A stretch of 64,000 nt of DNA from Azadirachta indica (Eukaryota; Streptophyta; Magnoliopsida; Sapindales; Meliaceae), in the NCBI GenBank assembly GCA_022749755.1, contig CM040452.1, positions 19,982,350 through 20,046,349 of the forward strand, written 5' to 3'. Both the position numbers and the translations under genes were made by a program. Under the pieces are notes generated by a model that saw only the letters and a list, made by a program, of their open reading frames with translations, did not search any database and was not told the DNA's origin. Below are positions 1 to 12,599 of this stretch, one piece after another. Numbering within the stretch: position 1 is the first letter of the stretch; the number at the start of each line of letters is the position of its first letter.

Positions 1-272
1 GAACACACACACGCACATACACACACATTACATCTGATATTAGAGATATAACATTCGATATTAGAGATTTACATGTCATCGCAAACCTAATTTGTACTAG
101 ATCTCAATAACGAGGATCCATGGAACATCACTCGCACAGTTCCCTTACCTTCCCATTTATCTTTCTATTATCATTTTTTTAATATCCTACAGATAATTAT
201 AAATATATACATATTCTAAGTATCATTTTTAGTCCTAATAATTATACATACGCTTAAGAACTTTCTTCAGGG
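1..272. other. 3' flank of GLR copy A
   Basis: No gene is seen. The strip opens with a CA-rich microsatellite (about 1-30). Around 132-180 it resembles the 3' flanks of GLR copies B (about 8755-8810) and C (about 20465-20520), sharing a run of the type TCCC-TT-CCCAT followed by a T-rich stretch. It is therefore likely the transcribed 3' end or downstream part of the same duplicated unit. Confidence 0.5.
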
Positions 273-3200
273 TTATCCTTCAGACTGATCTAATTTTATG
301 CCATTGTTTCCAACGTTTAAATCTGGGGCAAATCTAACTTCCTCGGACGTGTTTGGAGAGCTTCCGGGACTTTCTGAGTTGCCGACTGTCCGACAGAATC
401 GCTGTTCCTGATGCCCCCAGTGTCTCAGAAAAATCAACACCAGCATCCTTGTTGTTCTTTGTACGAGCAGACTCTCATTTATTTTCCAGTTGCAATGACT
501 CAGATATATTAAGAGAGCAATTGTCGAAGTCCCTGCGGTTAACGCAAAAAGAACCCAGAAGCCACTGGGGCTAAGGCTTGAAATATCATCATCCAAGTCC
601 ACATCCGTGCATTTTTCGGATGCAAGCATGCTGGTTTCTAATTCTCGTAGCTTGCCATTTTCAGATACCTTCAGTAGTGCTTCATTTACAGTTGGAAGCA
701 AAGGAGATCCTTTTGGAAAAGCCTGAAACACAAAACACCCATTAAAATCTATTACTCTTAAGCTGTAACATTGCTAAATATTAAATGAAAAGTAAAAGAA
801 GTGAGAAGAAGAGTTACGAATCCAAGTCCTCCGACTTTATAAGTTGGCCCAGCTATGGTAAAGCCTTTGCAGTACTTTGCAAGAAATATTCTGGCCACAG
901 CAACTTCAAGAAATATGGCTGCGATCTGTCTGCTTTTAAGGTCATTTACATATCGTTCGAGAGAGGTATAACCCTTAAGGTTTCTTTGGTTAAATTGCAA
1001 AACATCGACCAGATAACTTAATGCAAATGACACATTAGAGTAGCCAACTATTGCATCACTATTCTTCAGAGTCTCAATGTTATCGACTGTTGGTTCCAGA
1101 CCTTGGATAGTTAGCATGCTGGTCAGATTTGCTGTGTAAGTCTGACTAATTACAAGCGTCACAAACAGCCACACCACCATTACCAACCGCGATAAATTGC
1201 TATGTAGTTTTTCTCCTTTGATCAGTGACATCAAAACCAAAAAGTAGTGTCAACGGCAAAATGACAACTCTTTATAATCTATACATATATATATATATAT
1301 ATAGGGAAAGATTTATCATATAACGTGCTTTCCTAGGGTGTATATATGATGTATAAATGCAACTTCTAATTAATTTCCTACATCAACTGAGAGAAAAATA
1401 GTTACCATGCAAGGAGAAAAGTGAGCTGAAGGATAACCAGAGAAAGGTGCCCGTTTGCTGCAATGCAGATCCATGGAGCTCAGGCCAGTGATTTCGCTCT
1501 ATTACCCACACTACAAATCCATTGTAGATGCTTATCATGGTTATTAGAATCCACATGGCCTTTGTGAAAGGTTTCATGAATATCAAAGCTTTGTTGCTTG
1601 ATTTTTGAACGGGGACAATCATCACCAATCCTGATTCTGTGTAGGGGTGTGTGAAGTCTGCGTACTGGCATCTCTCGGCCACTATTGCTACATCACCAAC
1701 TACTGCATCGAAGTTCTGCTCCCATACAATTGACAAGAATTATGAGTACGGTTTAGCCCAATCGAATAAATAGTTCTTTTGTTATTATATTAATGATTCA
1801 GAATCAAATGAATGTGGAACATGAAATGCGACGGTAGATTTCGTACCTTGATGTAAATCTGTTTCACTAAATCATCATATGAGCCGCTGAAGTTTTGAAA
1901 TTTGTATGGCAAATAGAATGGCAACTGATCCAAGACAGCTTGGAAAAGCTCAATTGAAAATCCGCCAAAGACGACGGCATTTGTCTCCTCGTCATGATAA
2001 AAATTCAAATACTGTTTGAATTCGGATCCAATAGGCACGCCGATCCTCAATGGTTTATCACACTGTGAAGGAGTCCATCCTTTTGGGGTATACGGACGTG
2101 CACCTGGCCAAAGCACTTGCCCAAGAACTTGCATAGAAGTGTTGTCACTTGCAGAATCATTGATCATCTCCGAAAATAAACCTAGTACGGGTCCATTTGT
2201 CCAAAACCCTAGTTCTCTGTAACTCTTTCCTATCACGTTGATGATTTGATATATGCGTGCTGGAGCTACACTCTGATTTGCAAACTGAACCTTTCCTGTT
2301 AAACCATCAAAATCAGTACGCAAAATTCTTTGTAGCAATTTTTGGTCACCCAGCTTGCTTTCCTTCATTGCTAAAGCCACTGACCATGCAGCATCGTAGG
2401 CTTGAACTGCCAAAGCACCAGGATCTTGGTTATCCTCTTCAGGATATTCCGAGCGAAATCTTTTCCGAAATCTGTTGCAAAAATCCTGAAACTGAGACTT
2501 GTTTTGAGGAAAGTAGCTTCTGACTCCTAAAATTCCTTGCATTGAGGATATGGTGGATGTTTTGATCGAATGCACCAAACTTGTAAAGGCATCTGTGGTA
2601 ATCCATACATAACCCTCCTCCATCATCTCCATTTTCTTTGCCCTTTCAAATAGATGCACAGCTAATTCAAAGGATAAATGAACCACGAATACTCTACATT
2701 GGCCGTTTTTAAGCTTCTCGAGTTCATTGGTTAATTTAGAAGATGGAAAAGGTGGGAGAGGAAGGACATTCGTAATTTCTGCTTCTGCTTCTCTTAAGGC
2801 GCTCGAAAGATACGGTATGATTCCAGCAGCTGAAGAATCAATGTCTTCATAGATTACAGTGACCCGATGCCATGCCCAAGATTGCAAGATTGCTGCTATG
2901 GCTGTCATTTGTGCAAACTGGTTTGGCGAAGCTTGAAGCAGAAAAGGCCACTTCTGTGTTGCCCAATTCGGAATTGCCTCAGCGAAAGAAAGAAGTGGAA
3001 TCTCTTTGTTGCTTGCTATCTCCGCAACCGATAATGTTTCCTCCCATGTTTGTGGCCCTAGAATCGCTTCAACCTTTTGTGAATCGATGAGATCCATGGC
3101 TGTGATTTGTACAGCAAAATGAATATCCAGAATCTATGTACTTCGTAATCATCAACAATTGACAGAGTATTTCGGAAGGCGAAAAGGGGAAAAAAAAAAA

Positions 3201-5483
3201 AAAAAAAACTGTTGATGAATTATATGTGTCAACTGTCAAAAACACATTAGAAATATAATTGGGATATATACTTGCATATATAGCAAATTAATTTATCATT
3301 AACCTCTTGTATAACATATTTGCTTTGAATCTTGGATATTCTTGAGATATTACGCCTACTCCATTACATGATTGTTGCGGCTGAAAAGTTTTAAATCCTA
3401 GCTACTCCAGTAAATTGTTTTTCTTTCAGTTATCATCTAACGTAATTTTATTAATTTCTTTTTAAATTTTCAATTACCAAATGAAAATTTTAACAAAAAT
3501 TCACAGTATAATATACTTCTTTAAATTAATTATAATCGATAACTGACATGATAAAGACAATAGCGCAAATATCATAATTGAAAAAAGGGAAAAGGGCATA
3601 GAGATCCTAAGGTTTAGCTTAATGGATATAATAAGTTCTAATAATTTCAAAAATACACATAAAAGTCCCAATTTATTTTAAAAAGCCGGTTATACCTGAT
3701 TAGAAATAGTTATTTACAAATATTATTATTAAATCTTTAAAATTTGAGAAAATATAATATATTTATAAATAGTACATTAATAATACAAAATTTGTTAATG
3801 TATTATAAACTTATATATTTTATAAATAGTAACTTTTATTTTATCATATTTTATATAATTTAACCTTACATAAATATAAATTATAATATAATTATAAGTA
3901 TTGGATTATATTATATTTTATTTACATATTAATATTTATTTATGTTTTATTTTATTTATTTTCTAATACTTAACTAATATTGAATTATTAATATACTGTA
4001 AATAAATAAATTTATATTTTAGTTATAATATATTAACAAATAGAGAGAATACCTATTACCTCATATTTTTTAAGTCAATATCCTATTACTTTCTATATTT
4101 TTTCTAATACCTCATCACTCTTTTGGTTATTTTTTTTTTTTGGATTTTACCCTTTAGTTCAATTAGTTTATCAAATGATAAAATCGAAAATATTTGAAAT
4201 ATTAAAGAGTAAAATTAGAACTCAAGGAAATGATGAGATATTAAAGAAAATATAGGGAGATAATGAGGCATTAGCTCAAAATGTAAGAGGGTAATGTACA
4301 TTCTCCTTAATAAATATTATTTATAGTATTTATAAAATATATAAATTTATATTATGTTAACAAATATTATATAGTTAATATATTAAAAAATAATATTATG
4401 ATTTATTTTATTAATATATTTTTAATATATATTAATATTTCGTCACATTTTAATGATTTAATAATAATTTTAGTTAAATAACTATTAGTAGTAAGAGTAT
4501 AATTATATTTTAAAAATAATTTGAGATTTTTATAGATATTTTTCAAACTATTAAGATTTATATATCCATTGAACCAAACCTCAAGCACCTCTATATATCC
4601 TTTTCCCTTAAAAAAAAAAAATTGGTTCAACTCCTACATAGTAATAATATTTAATATTCCCATGCATAAAGAAACAATTAATAGCACCAAACATTAATTA
4701 GGTAAATAATACGTCAGCAGTGGGTTTAATATTCTCAAGTCGCCGTCGTTCCTCTTTTATTTTCACATTAAGTGTCCACATAGCATAAGCGACAAAATTA
4801 TTACCAATTGTACATCAGATGGAAAAATAATTTTCAATTAATAAAATATAAATGTCGAAAAGACTTAAAGAGCACCGTTCCAACACATTCTCTTCGCCAG
4901 CTAGCTTTTTATTTCAATATGAACGTAAATAATTAAACTTCCTTGGTTTCCATGGCTGTTAGTCATCTCCTTAACTCCACTGTTAGATAATTTTTATTTG
5001 TTTGTTTAATTCCAGAACATAAGAAAAGAGTACTATAACTATCATTGACACTGTTATATCAGTTTGTATAAAAATTTGTATTTCTAACAATTGAAATGAT
5101 AGTTTTCATTCTTTCTGGATATGTGTTTTTATAAGATAGATACGGCTTACAATAAAAAAATTCTAATTTATTAATTAATTAGCAGATAATTAAACGAGTT
5201 CAAAAGAATATTGTACATAATATATACCTGCGAGAGCTGCATGCATAGGTTCTCTCCGAGAGTTTCTAACGTAGAGAACTAGACTTTGATTACGAGAGAG
5301 ATTGAAATCTTCACAAGCCATCTCCATAGCAATTCTCTGTTCTTTACCGACACGAGAACTGTTGTTCACAATGGCTCCTATAATTCCCTTAACTTGTTTT
5401 TTGTTTTCTGGATCAGCTGCTGCAGCCTTTGATGTAAATATCAAGACCAAGGCCAGGAAAGAGAGAAGGGGAGCAGGATGCAT
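273..5483 (-). CDS. GLR: Glutamate receptor-like channel, copy A (intact)
   Basis: Plant ionotropic glutamate receptor-like cation channel of the plasma or endomembrane. Five exons (minus): 5483-5228, 3099-1847, 1715-1406, 1215-818, 722-273; all junctions are GT-AG and stay in frame, giving 888 residues, a usual GLR length. A signal peptide (about 1-22) precedes an LIVBP-like amino-terminal domain (about 30-400). The S1 half of the ligand domain starts near 433 (LRIGVP) and keeps the Arg of ERCQYADFTHPY, which aligns with the carboxylate-binding Arg of animal receptors. M1 is about 561-580, the pore loop about 594-608, M3 about 615-641 with QTYTANLTSMLT, then S2, M4 about 793-813 and a cytosolic tail. 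Clade I or II fits better than clade III; I cannot place it further. Ligand and selectivity are not readable. Intron 1 (2.1 kb) holds a foldback MITE at 4044-4306. Start chosen as the only ATG ahead of a signal peptide. Confidence 0.9.
4044..4306. repeat. Foldback MITE-like element, copy 1
   Basis: About 263 bp with imperfect inverted arms: the left end (GAGAATACCTATTACC) mirrors the right end (GGTAATGTACATTCTCC) and the complementarity continues inward through T-rich and A-rich halves. A second copy with the same interior words (TTTTACC, ATGATGAGATATTA, AAAATATAGG) is at 49797-50061. No coding capacity. It lies inside intron 1 of GLR copy A. A target-site duplication could not be fixed. Confidence 0.6.
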
Positions 5484-5530
5484 TTTGTGTACATCTGTGA
5501 GGGGAAATTTAAACGTTAGCCTTCAATTCC

Positions 5531-5538
5531 TATTTATA
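5531..5538 (-). promoter_or_regulatory. Probable TATA box of GLR copy A
   Basis: TATAAATA on the minus strand, 48 bp before the ATG at 5483. Copy B has a related TATAAATAAATA at 18077-18066; copy C has lost this stretch. The implied leader is short, so the call is moderate. Confidence 0.45.
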
Positions 5539-6999
5539 ATAACCAGGCATCTTACGTCTCTTTTGGTTCATGATTTGTAATTTTCTTTTAAGTTCCATTT
5601 TCCATTTTCTTCGGTCAAAGTCAGCTCCAGTTAATTTTCTTGGAAAAAGACTAATAACTTCACCGATGCCTCCAACTTACTTTACCTGAAGCTTTCAATA
5701 TTATTAATTAATTTACTAATTCTATGTAAATTTTCATTCTACAAAACAAGTAAAGAGTTTAACTGATTGTCAATTAATCTATATTTAACTTCTTAATAAC
5801 ATTCATCATGGTACAAAGAATTTGATAGCCGTAAAGTAATACAAAGGAATCTATACATGATCGATGGTGCGTATTATAAAATGAAACTTTGTTTGTTATC
5901 ATGAAGTCACTTAGTCGAATAATTAATTCATAAGCAGAAATGGAGTTACAGCCGTCCAATTATTGTGGAGCCGCGTGGATTTTGAAAACAACAATTGCCT
6001 AGAGATAGAATTGATGTCAAGTAGCACTAAAAATAAATAAATATTTAATAGTCGGTTAGATGGGAATTAATTTAAAAGGTTAAAGCGCAAAAATAAAAAT
6101 ATAAGAGTGGGTGAGATGTGAATGGTAGTGGGAATTTTCTCGCGGACAGTATTCATCTACAGTTGTTCAAAAGAGGACAAATTCTATTTCAGAGAAAATT
6201 TAGAATTGTATTTACTCGTTCCATCAGGACTATCAATCAAGATGTGACTTGTTGAACAACTAAATTTGGAATATTATGTTTAGAAGGCGTGTATCTATAC
6301 CTGCCCCTCCTTCCCCGGTAATTCAATTCAGAGATCGTTGCATTGCATTACTATTTTAATTTCTAATTAAGGTGTTCAAATCATAAGATATATACTGGTA
6401 GATGAATATATATATATATATATATGTTCTTTTGCTGACTTCCGCACTTATAAAATTTGGATTTCTGAGTAATTCAGGGATGAAATACGATACAATATCA
6501 AGGAAATTTTGTCCCGGTTTTGCTATAAAATATTGCATTAAATATGCATGGTGTATTCCATCCTTGTAATCACAAATGGATTACGTGGATGACAGAATCG
6601 TAACAACTACGTATATTTGTCTCGTATGCTATGCGTGCTGAGAGAATTAATAGAATATTGAATTTGGAATCAGAGACTAGTCTACAGAATCCATCCAGTT
6701 AACAAGTTCTTGCGAAGAGAAAATTAATATTGACTGTAGATATACACCAAAACATATATATGTGTGGAACGTTTATTTCCACAGCTTGACCTGACCCATG
6801 TGACCAAATCAAATACCCCTCATACACCCATATCTGATTTGCGATCGAGGAGAGTAGATGTGATTAATTTGAATGAGTGAAGATTGGGGTGAGATTGATC
6901 AGTATACCTATTCTAGCCAGGTACTATCTATTTCGACTATGTATATTTAGTAGTTAAAGTTTAGCCGAATCCTTGCCTATACTTATGTGAACAAGATTT
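5539..6999. other. Intergenic DNA upstream of GLR copy A
   Basis: No gene is recognised. The first 130 bases align loosely with the upstream strips of copies B and C (a GGTCAAAGTCA / AATTTTCTTGG-like block near 5614-5645). The rest is AT-rich with a TA tract near 6408-6425; the short open frames show no conserved motif. Confidence 0.4.
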
Positions 7000-8455
7000 A
7001 ACCCAATTTTAAACGGGGTAATTTTATTTTGGTTCTTAACGTTTCAGGAAATGTCACTTACATTAATATGTTTCACATATTAAGCAGAAGTCCTTAAATC
7101 TTTTAAAAACTATCACTTAAGTCTCAACATTTCAATTAATGTCAGTTAGGTTCGTTAACCAAACTTTCATCCGCTTTTAACTGTTAGATAATTTTTAATT
7201 TATCTCTAATCATATAATAATCTTTAATTTAACCGTACAATTTATGAAAGTCATCATATTACTCTTATATATTAATTTTTGAATCTTTTTTTATTTTTAA
7301 CACCTAAAAAGATAAAATCATATTTATATTTTCTTTATTTTTTCTTCTTCCTTCTCTTTCTTCTCTATTTATATTCTCAATTTACATAAAAAAGTACACA
7401 ACAAAAATAATTTATTCATATCTCATAATCTTAATAATTGAATTAATTAATTGAACTTTAAAAACCTAAAAATAAAAAAAATCTTAATTTTAGTTTGTTT
7501 TACACATTTTATTAGATTTTATCTAATTTCATAAGATATAAAAATAATTCTCTAGAAAAAAATTCATTAATTTTTTTAATATAACACATACACATATTTG
7601 TACAGTAACTCTATTGGAATTCAAATTTAAAAAATTATTACTCTATTATAAAATAAATATTTTCTGTAGTATTTTATTTTGAAAAAAAAAAATGAGTATT
7701 TTTATATTTTTCTACTCGAATTAACATTTTGTAAAAATTTTATACTTAAAATATTTCTATATTTTTAATTTTTGAAGAGTAAATAAGTAAATAAATTGTT
7801 TAGTGATAAATACATAGTCTTTAGGATAGTTTTGGGAGAGAAAAGTTGTGGGTTTTAATTTTTTTGTAAATTAAATTAATTGACTTTATTGTTAAGATTA
7901 TGTGATTTAAATAAATTAATTTATTTATATATTAGCTTTTTCTTTGATTGAATTAAAAAAATCAAATAACTAATTTTAATTTATTTTAAACTCATTGTAA
8001 TTTCTCGTCAATAAAAAAAAAAAAGGAAGAGGAAGAGACAATGAAGAAGAAGAATAATGAACAGAAAGAAATAGAGAAGAAAGGTAAGGAAGAAGAAAAA
8101 CTAAAGAGTTGTTTTTATTAATTAGTTTTATAAAATATGATTTTATCTCTTTAATTGTAAAAAATAAAAAAAAAAAAAAAATATATAAGAGTAATACGAT
8201 AATTTTCATAAATTTTAGAGTTAAATTAAATATTATTATATTATAAGAGATAAATTGAAAGTTACCTAATAATTAAAAATAAATAAAAGTTTGGTCAAAA
8301 GAGTTAGGTGATATTGACTGGAACGTTAGGAACCAAAATAAGAACTTTGAAAATTTTGAGGACTTTTTTTTTATCTAATATATGAAACATATCAATTTAA
8401 GTGATGTTTTCTACAAAGTTACGAATTAAAATCGAATTATTCCGATTTTAAGCAG
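7000..8455. mobile_element. Long foldback (terminal inverted repeat) element
   Basis: About 1.45 kb whose two ends are inverted copies over 280 bp or more. Left words such as TTTTGGTTCTTAACGTT (about 7029), ATATGTTTCACATATTA (about 7067) and ATTACTCTTATAT (about 7258) return in reverse complement at about 8338-8318, 8392-8377 and 8200-8185. The inversion appears to continue through a pyrimidine-rich tract (7320-7375) facing a purine-rich tract (8020-8105). No transposase is seen, so this is a non-autonomous, possibly Mutator-like or foldback element. The exact ends and target-site duplication are unresolved. Confidence 0.7.
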
Positions 8456-8947
8456 TGTGTTTACTCATATAGAACTTAACGTTGGCATGGTATATTTGTC
8501 CGTTCGAGTATAATCAATTTCCTTAATTATAATTTGTTCAGACATAGCCTAGAAGTTCAGCTAGCATAACTTCATCCTACCATCGTATATAGTACTGTAG
8601 TTGTATTATAATGATAGCAATTATGTAGTATTGGCTAGAGCATGCACGCGCGGTTATTATATTACTAATTTGACACATGGTTAATTGTTACAACCTTGAC
8701 TCATAGAACTTTAGAAGGAGGATAAAACCTAGGATTTATACATATATGCAACTTCACTCAGTTCCCTTCTTACTAATTAATTTCCCATCTTAATTTCTTT
8801 TATTTTGTCATATATATTTTGCGTATGGTATTCTAACTAACATGATAAATATACGTGTTTTTTATTTTATTTTTAGTCCCAGTACGTATATTTAAGATTG
8901 TTTAAGAACCTTTCAGGTTTTATCCGCTCTAATTGTGTGCCAAGGCT
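8456..8947. other. 3' flank of GLR pseudogene B
   Basis: No gene. The block at about 8537-8582 (GTTCAGACATAGCC, AACTTCATCCTACCA) is repeated in the 3' flank of copy C at about 20350-20392, which places it inside the duplicated GLR unit. Confidence 0.5.
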
Positions 8948-11806
8948 TCAATGTTTAAACTTGAGAGATAAGTCTAGATTCAGTTGCGATGGGAGAGCTT
9001 CCGGAGCTTGCTTCTGCGGGTGGCTAACTCTACGACAGAACAGCTGTATACGCCGCCCCCACTGTTTTGATAGAGCTGAAGTTAGCCTCCCGATTGTTTT
9101 CTGTCGAAGCAAATGTTCATTATTTGTCCTCCGGCAGCAGTAATGACCGAGATATACGATGAGAGCAAATGTTGAAGTGCCTCCTGTTAATACGGAAAGT
9201 ACCCAAAAGTTGCCGGGACTGAGGCTTGAAACTTCGTTGTCGTCCAAATCCACCTCCATACACTTCTCTGAAGCAATCATTTTGTCCTCTAGGTCTCGAA
9301 GCTTGCCACTTTCAGATACTTTTAGGATTGCCTCAGTTACGCTGGGAAGCAGTGGAGATCCTTTCGAAAATGCCTGAACAACAATACAAACCCCCGTAAA
9401 TCTATATATTATTGAATAAAAAATATTAAATGAAGAACAAACAAGTTAGTAAACGAAATAATTACGAATCCAAATCCTCCGACTTTGTATATGGGCCCAG
9501 CTGTTTTAAAGGTTTTGCGGTATCTTGCAAGAAATATTTTGGCTGGAGGAACTTCAAGAAATATGGCTGATATCTTTCCACTTCGAAGGTCACTGGCATA
9601 ATCTTCAAGAAAGGCATAGCCCTTGAGGTTTCCGGGCTTAAAATGCAAGACATCCAGCAAATATTTTCCAACAAACGATAGTTGAGCGCAACCAACCACT
9701 GCATTTGCACTCTGCAGTGACGCAATGTTATCTACAGTAGGTTCAATCCCTTGAACAGTCAGCATGCTGGTGAGGTTAGCTGTGTAAGTCTGCGTAATGA
9801 TTAGTGCCACAAGCAGCCACACCATCATCATCATCCGTCACAAATTGCTAAGCAGTTTTTCTGCTTTCCTCAAGAAAATTAATTAAGTTAGCTAAATAAT
9901 TGTCAATTCTCTTAACATTTTGTAACATTGAAGGTCTCAAAATTTTTACCATGTAAGGAAAAAAGGGTGCTGAAGGATAGCCAAAGAAACATTCCGGTTT
10001 CTTGCTGTGCGGAATTTCGTCCCTCATGCCAGTGTTTCGCTCTATTAGCCACACTACAAAGCCCTTGTAGATGCTGACAATGATTATCAGAATCCACGTT
10101 GCCTTTGTGACGAGCTTTGCACATAACAAAGCTTTGTTACTTGATTTTTGAACGGGAACTATCATCACCAATCCTGACTCGGTGAAGGGCGGTGTGAAAT
10201 CTGCATACTTGCATCGCTTGGCTAGTATTACTACATCATCAATTACTGCATCAAAGTTCTGTATCCGCGTACGGCCACGATCACATTATATGTGGGATCT
10301 CCAAGATCGAATGAGTAGGAAACGACAGGAAATTAAACAATAGTTGATAGAATGCATACCTCCAAGTATATTTGCTTCACTAGATTATCATATGAGCCAT
10401 TGAAGGGAAGAAAGGTGTATGGCCAATGGAATGGCAACCTTTCTATCGTTTCTTTGAAAAGCTCGATCGAAAATCCCTCAAACGAAGCTACGTTTCCCAG
10501 GGCATCATGTACAATATTCACATACTCCTTGTATTCAGAACCAATAGGCACGCCAACTTTCAATGGCTTTGCACTTGTCGTAAGAGAGACCATCCTCTTG
10601 GGGAATATGAGGGTAACCCTGGCCAAAACACTTGCCCCAAATCTTTCATAGAAGAGTTATTATACGTAGCATTTTCATCGCTAGTATTGGAGAATCCTAG
10701 TCCATCGGTCCAGAAGACAAGTTCTCTGTAACTATTTCCTATCAAATTGATGATTTGACATATATCTGCTGAAGCAACCCTCTGACTCTTGAATTTAAAT
10801 TTTCCCGTTAGACCATCAAAGTCACTGTGGGAAATGCCTTCAAATAACTTTTTGTTTCCCATTTCTTTCCTGTCCTTCATTGCTAAAGCCACTGACCATA
10901 AAGCATCATAGGCTTGAACTGCCAGAGCACCAGGCTCCTGGTTATCCTCTTCAGGATATGCCGAGCCAAATTTTTTGCGAAATCTCTTGTAAAAATGCTG
11001 GAACTGAGGCTTGTTTTTAGGAAAGTAGCTTCTGACTCCTAAATTCCTTGCAATAAGGACATGTTGGAGGCATCGATGGAATGCAAAAGACTTGTAAAGG
11101 CATCTGTAGTGATCCATACATAATCTTTCTCCATCATCGCCATCTTATTGGCCGCTCGAATAGACGCAGGGCCAACTCTAAAGACAAGTGAACCACAAAC
11201 ACTCTACATTGTCCACTTTTAAGCTTCTCAAGTTTTTCGGTTATTTCTGATGAAGGAAAAGGTGTGAGAGGAAGAACATGCAAAATTTGAGCTTCAACTT
11301 CTCTTAAGGCGTTGGAGAGATGTGGTGTGACTCCAGCAGCTGAAGAATCAATGTCTTCATAGATTACAGTGACCTGATGCCAGTCCCAGGATTGAACAAT
11401 ATTTGCAGCTGCGGCTTTCATTTGGGCAAACTGGCTTGGCGAATCTTGAAGGAGAAAGGGCCACTTCTCCGTTGCCAAATTGGGCGTTGCATCAGCAAAA
11501 GAAAGAAGTGGAATCTGTTTATTGCTTTCAATCTCCACAATCAATGATGTCTCTTCCCATGTCTGTGGCCCCAGAATTGCTTCAACTTCTTGTGAGTTGA
11601 TTAATTCCACGGCTGCAGTTTATAACAATATCATGCGCTTAGAGGTTATGTTCTCGAATTGGAAAAAGATAGTGAAAATCAACTGCATATATGTAGTTTT
11701 TGTTGGCTGTGGTTTGAGGCATTACAATTAATCGTGAAAATAAAAAATAGAAAAAAAAAGAAATAAATAGACACCAAAATTGTCAACAGAAAAAAATTGT
11801 TAATTA

Positions 11807-11811
11807 ATTAG
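11807..11811. repeat. Target-site duplication, left (ATTAG)
   Basis: ATTAG directly before the 5' LTR; the identical ATTAG follows the 3' LTR at 17276-17280. A 5-bp duplication is normal for Ty1/copia integration. Confidence 0.9.
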
Positions 11812-12537
11812 TGTGAAATTGTAAAGTTGACTTTTGGGGAACAATACTGTATAGATTAACAGTCTGTATAAATGAACACTGCCATATTTATGAACAATAT
11901 CGTACCGTATGTAAGCACCGAAATACAACGAAATACACTAAAAGTGCAGCTACTCCTTTTTTATTTTCTTTATTAATGAGATTGGTGTTAAATAGAGAAA
12001 ATTTAAGTTTAAGTAATGGTTGGTACGTGGAGAAATTTATGGAGTAAATTGTAAAATGTGTGTGGAAAAAGGAGAGAAGGAAACTACTATAAATACCTCA
12101 CCTCTTTCACCATTCTATCCATCCCAAAATCATCCTTTGAGAGTTTCTACAAAGAGAGAAAAATTAGCTTTTTCTTTATGTCGTATTCTTCATTTAGAGT
12201 TGTTTCTCCTATTTCAAGAAATAATGTGAAATACTCATATTAAAAAGTTGTTATTTCCTTATTATTAAAGAGAAAGAGAGTTGTAATTTCAACTTTAAAA
12301 TAATAAAATACTCCTATACTTACCCGTGGTTTTTTACCCTAATTTGTTTAGAGGTTTTCTACGTAAAATATTTGTGTCGATTTATTTTTCTACTTTATTT
12401 TATTATGAACGGTCATACCTCTTACATATTATTGTTATTTTGATGAATGGTTATACCTCCTACATAACGTTTATTTTCATTATTTTTTTAATTTTACTAT
12501 AGTTGTGTGTTTTGTTTCGACCCCTAATTTCCTAATA
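11812..12537 (+). repeat. 5' LTR of the copia element
   Basis: Begins TGTGAAATTG and ends CCTAATA, where the partner LTR ends CCTAACA; the canonical CA end has become TA. A TATA-like TATAAATA lies at 12088-12095, suited to the LTR promoter. Confidence 0.92.
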
Positions 12538-12538
12538 G

Positions 12539-12549
12539 TGGTATCAGAG
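12539..12549 (+). other. Primer-binding site of the copia element
   Basis: TGGTATCAGAG, complementary to the 3' end of plant initiator tRNA-Met, one base after the 5' LTR. This is the usual copia primer site. Confidence 0.9.
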
Positions 12550-12599
12550 AGAGCTATTGGTTGTGCGAGTTACTATTCATAATTATTATTCACAAGTAC

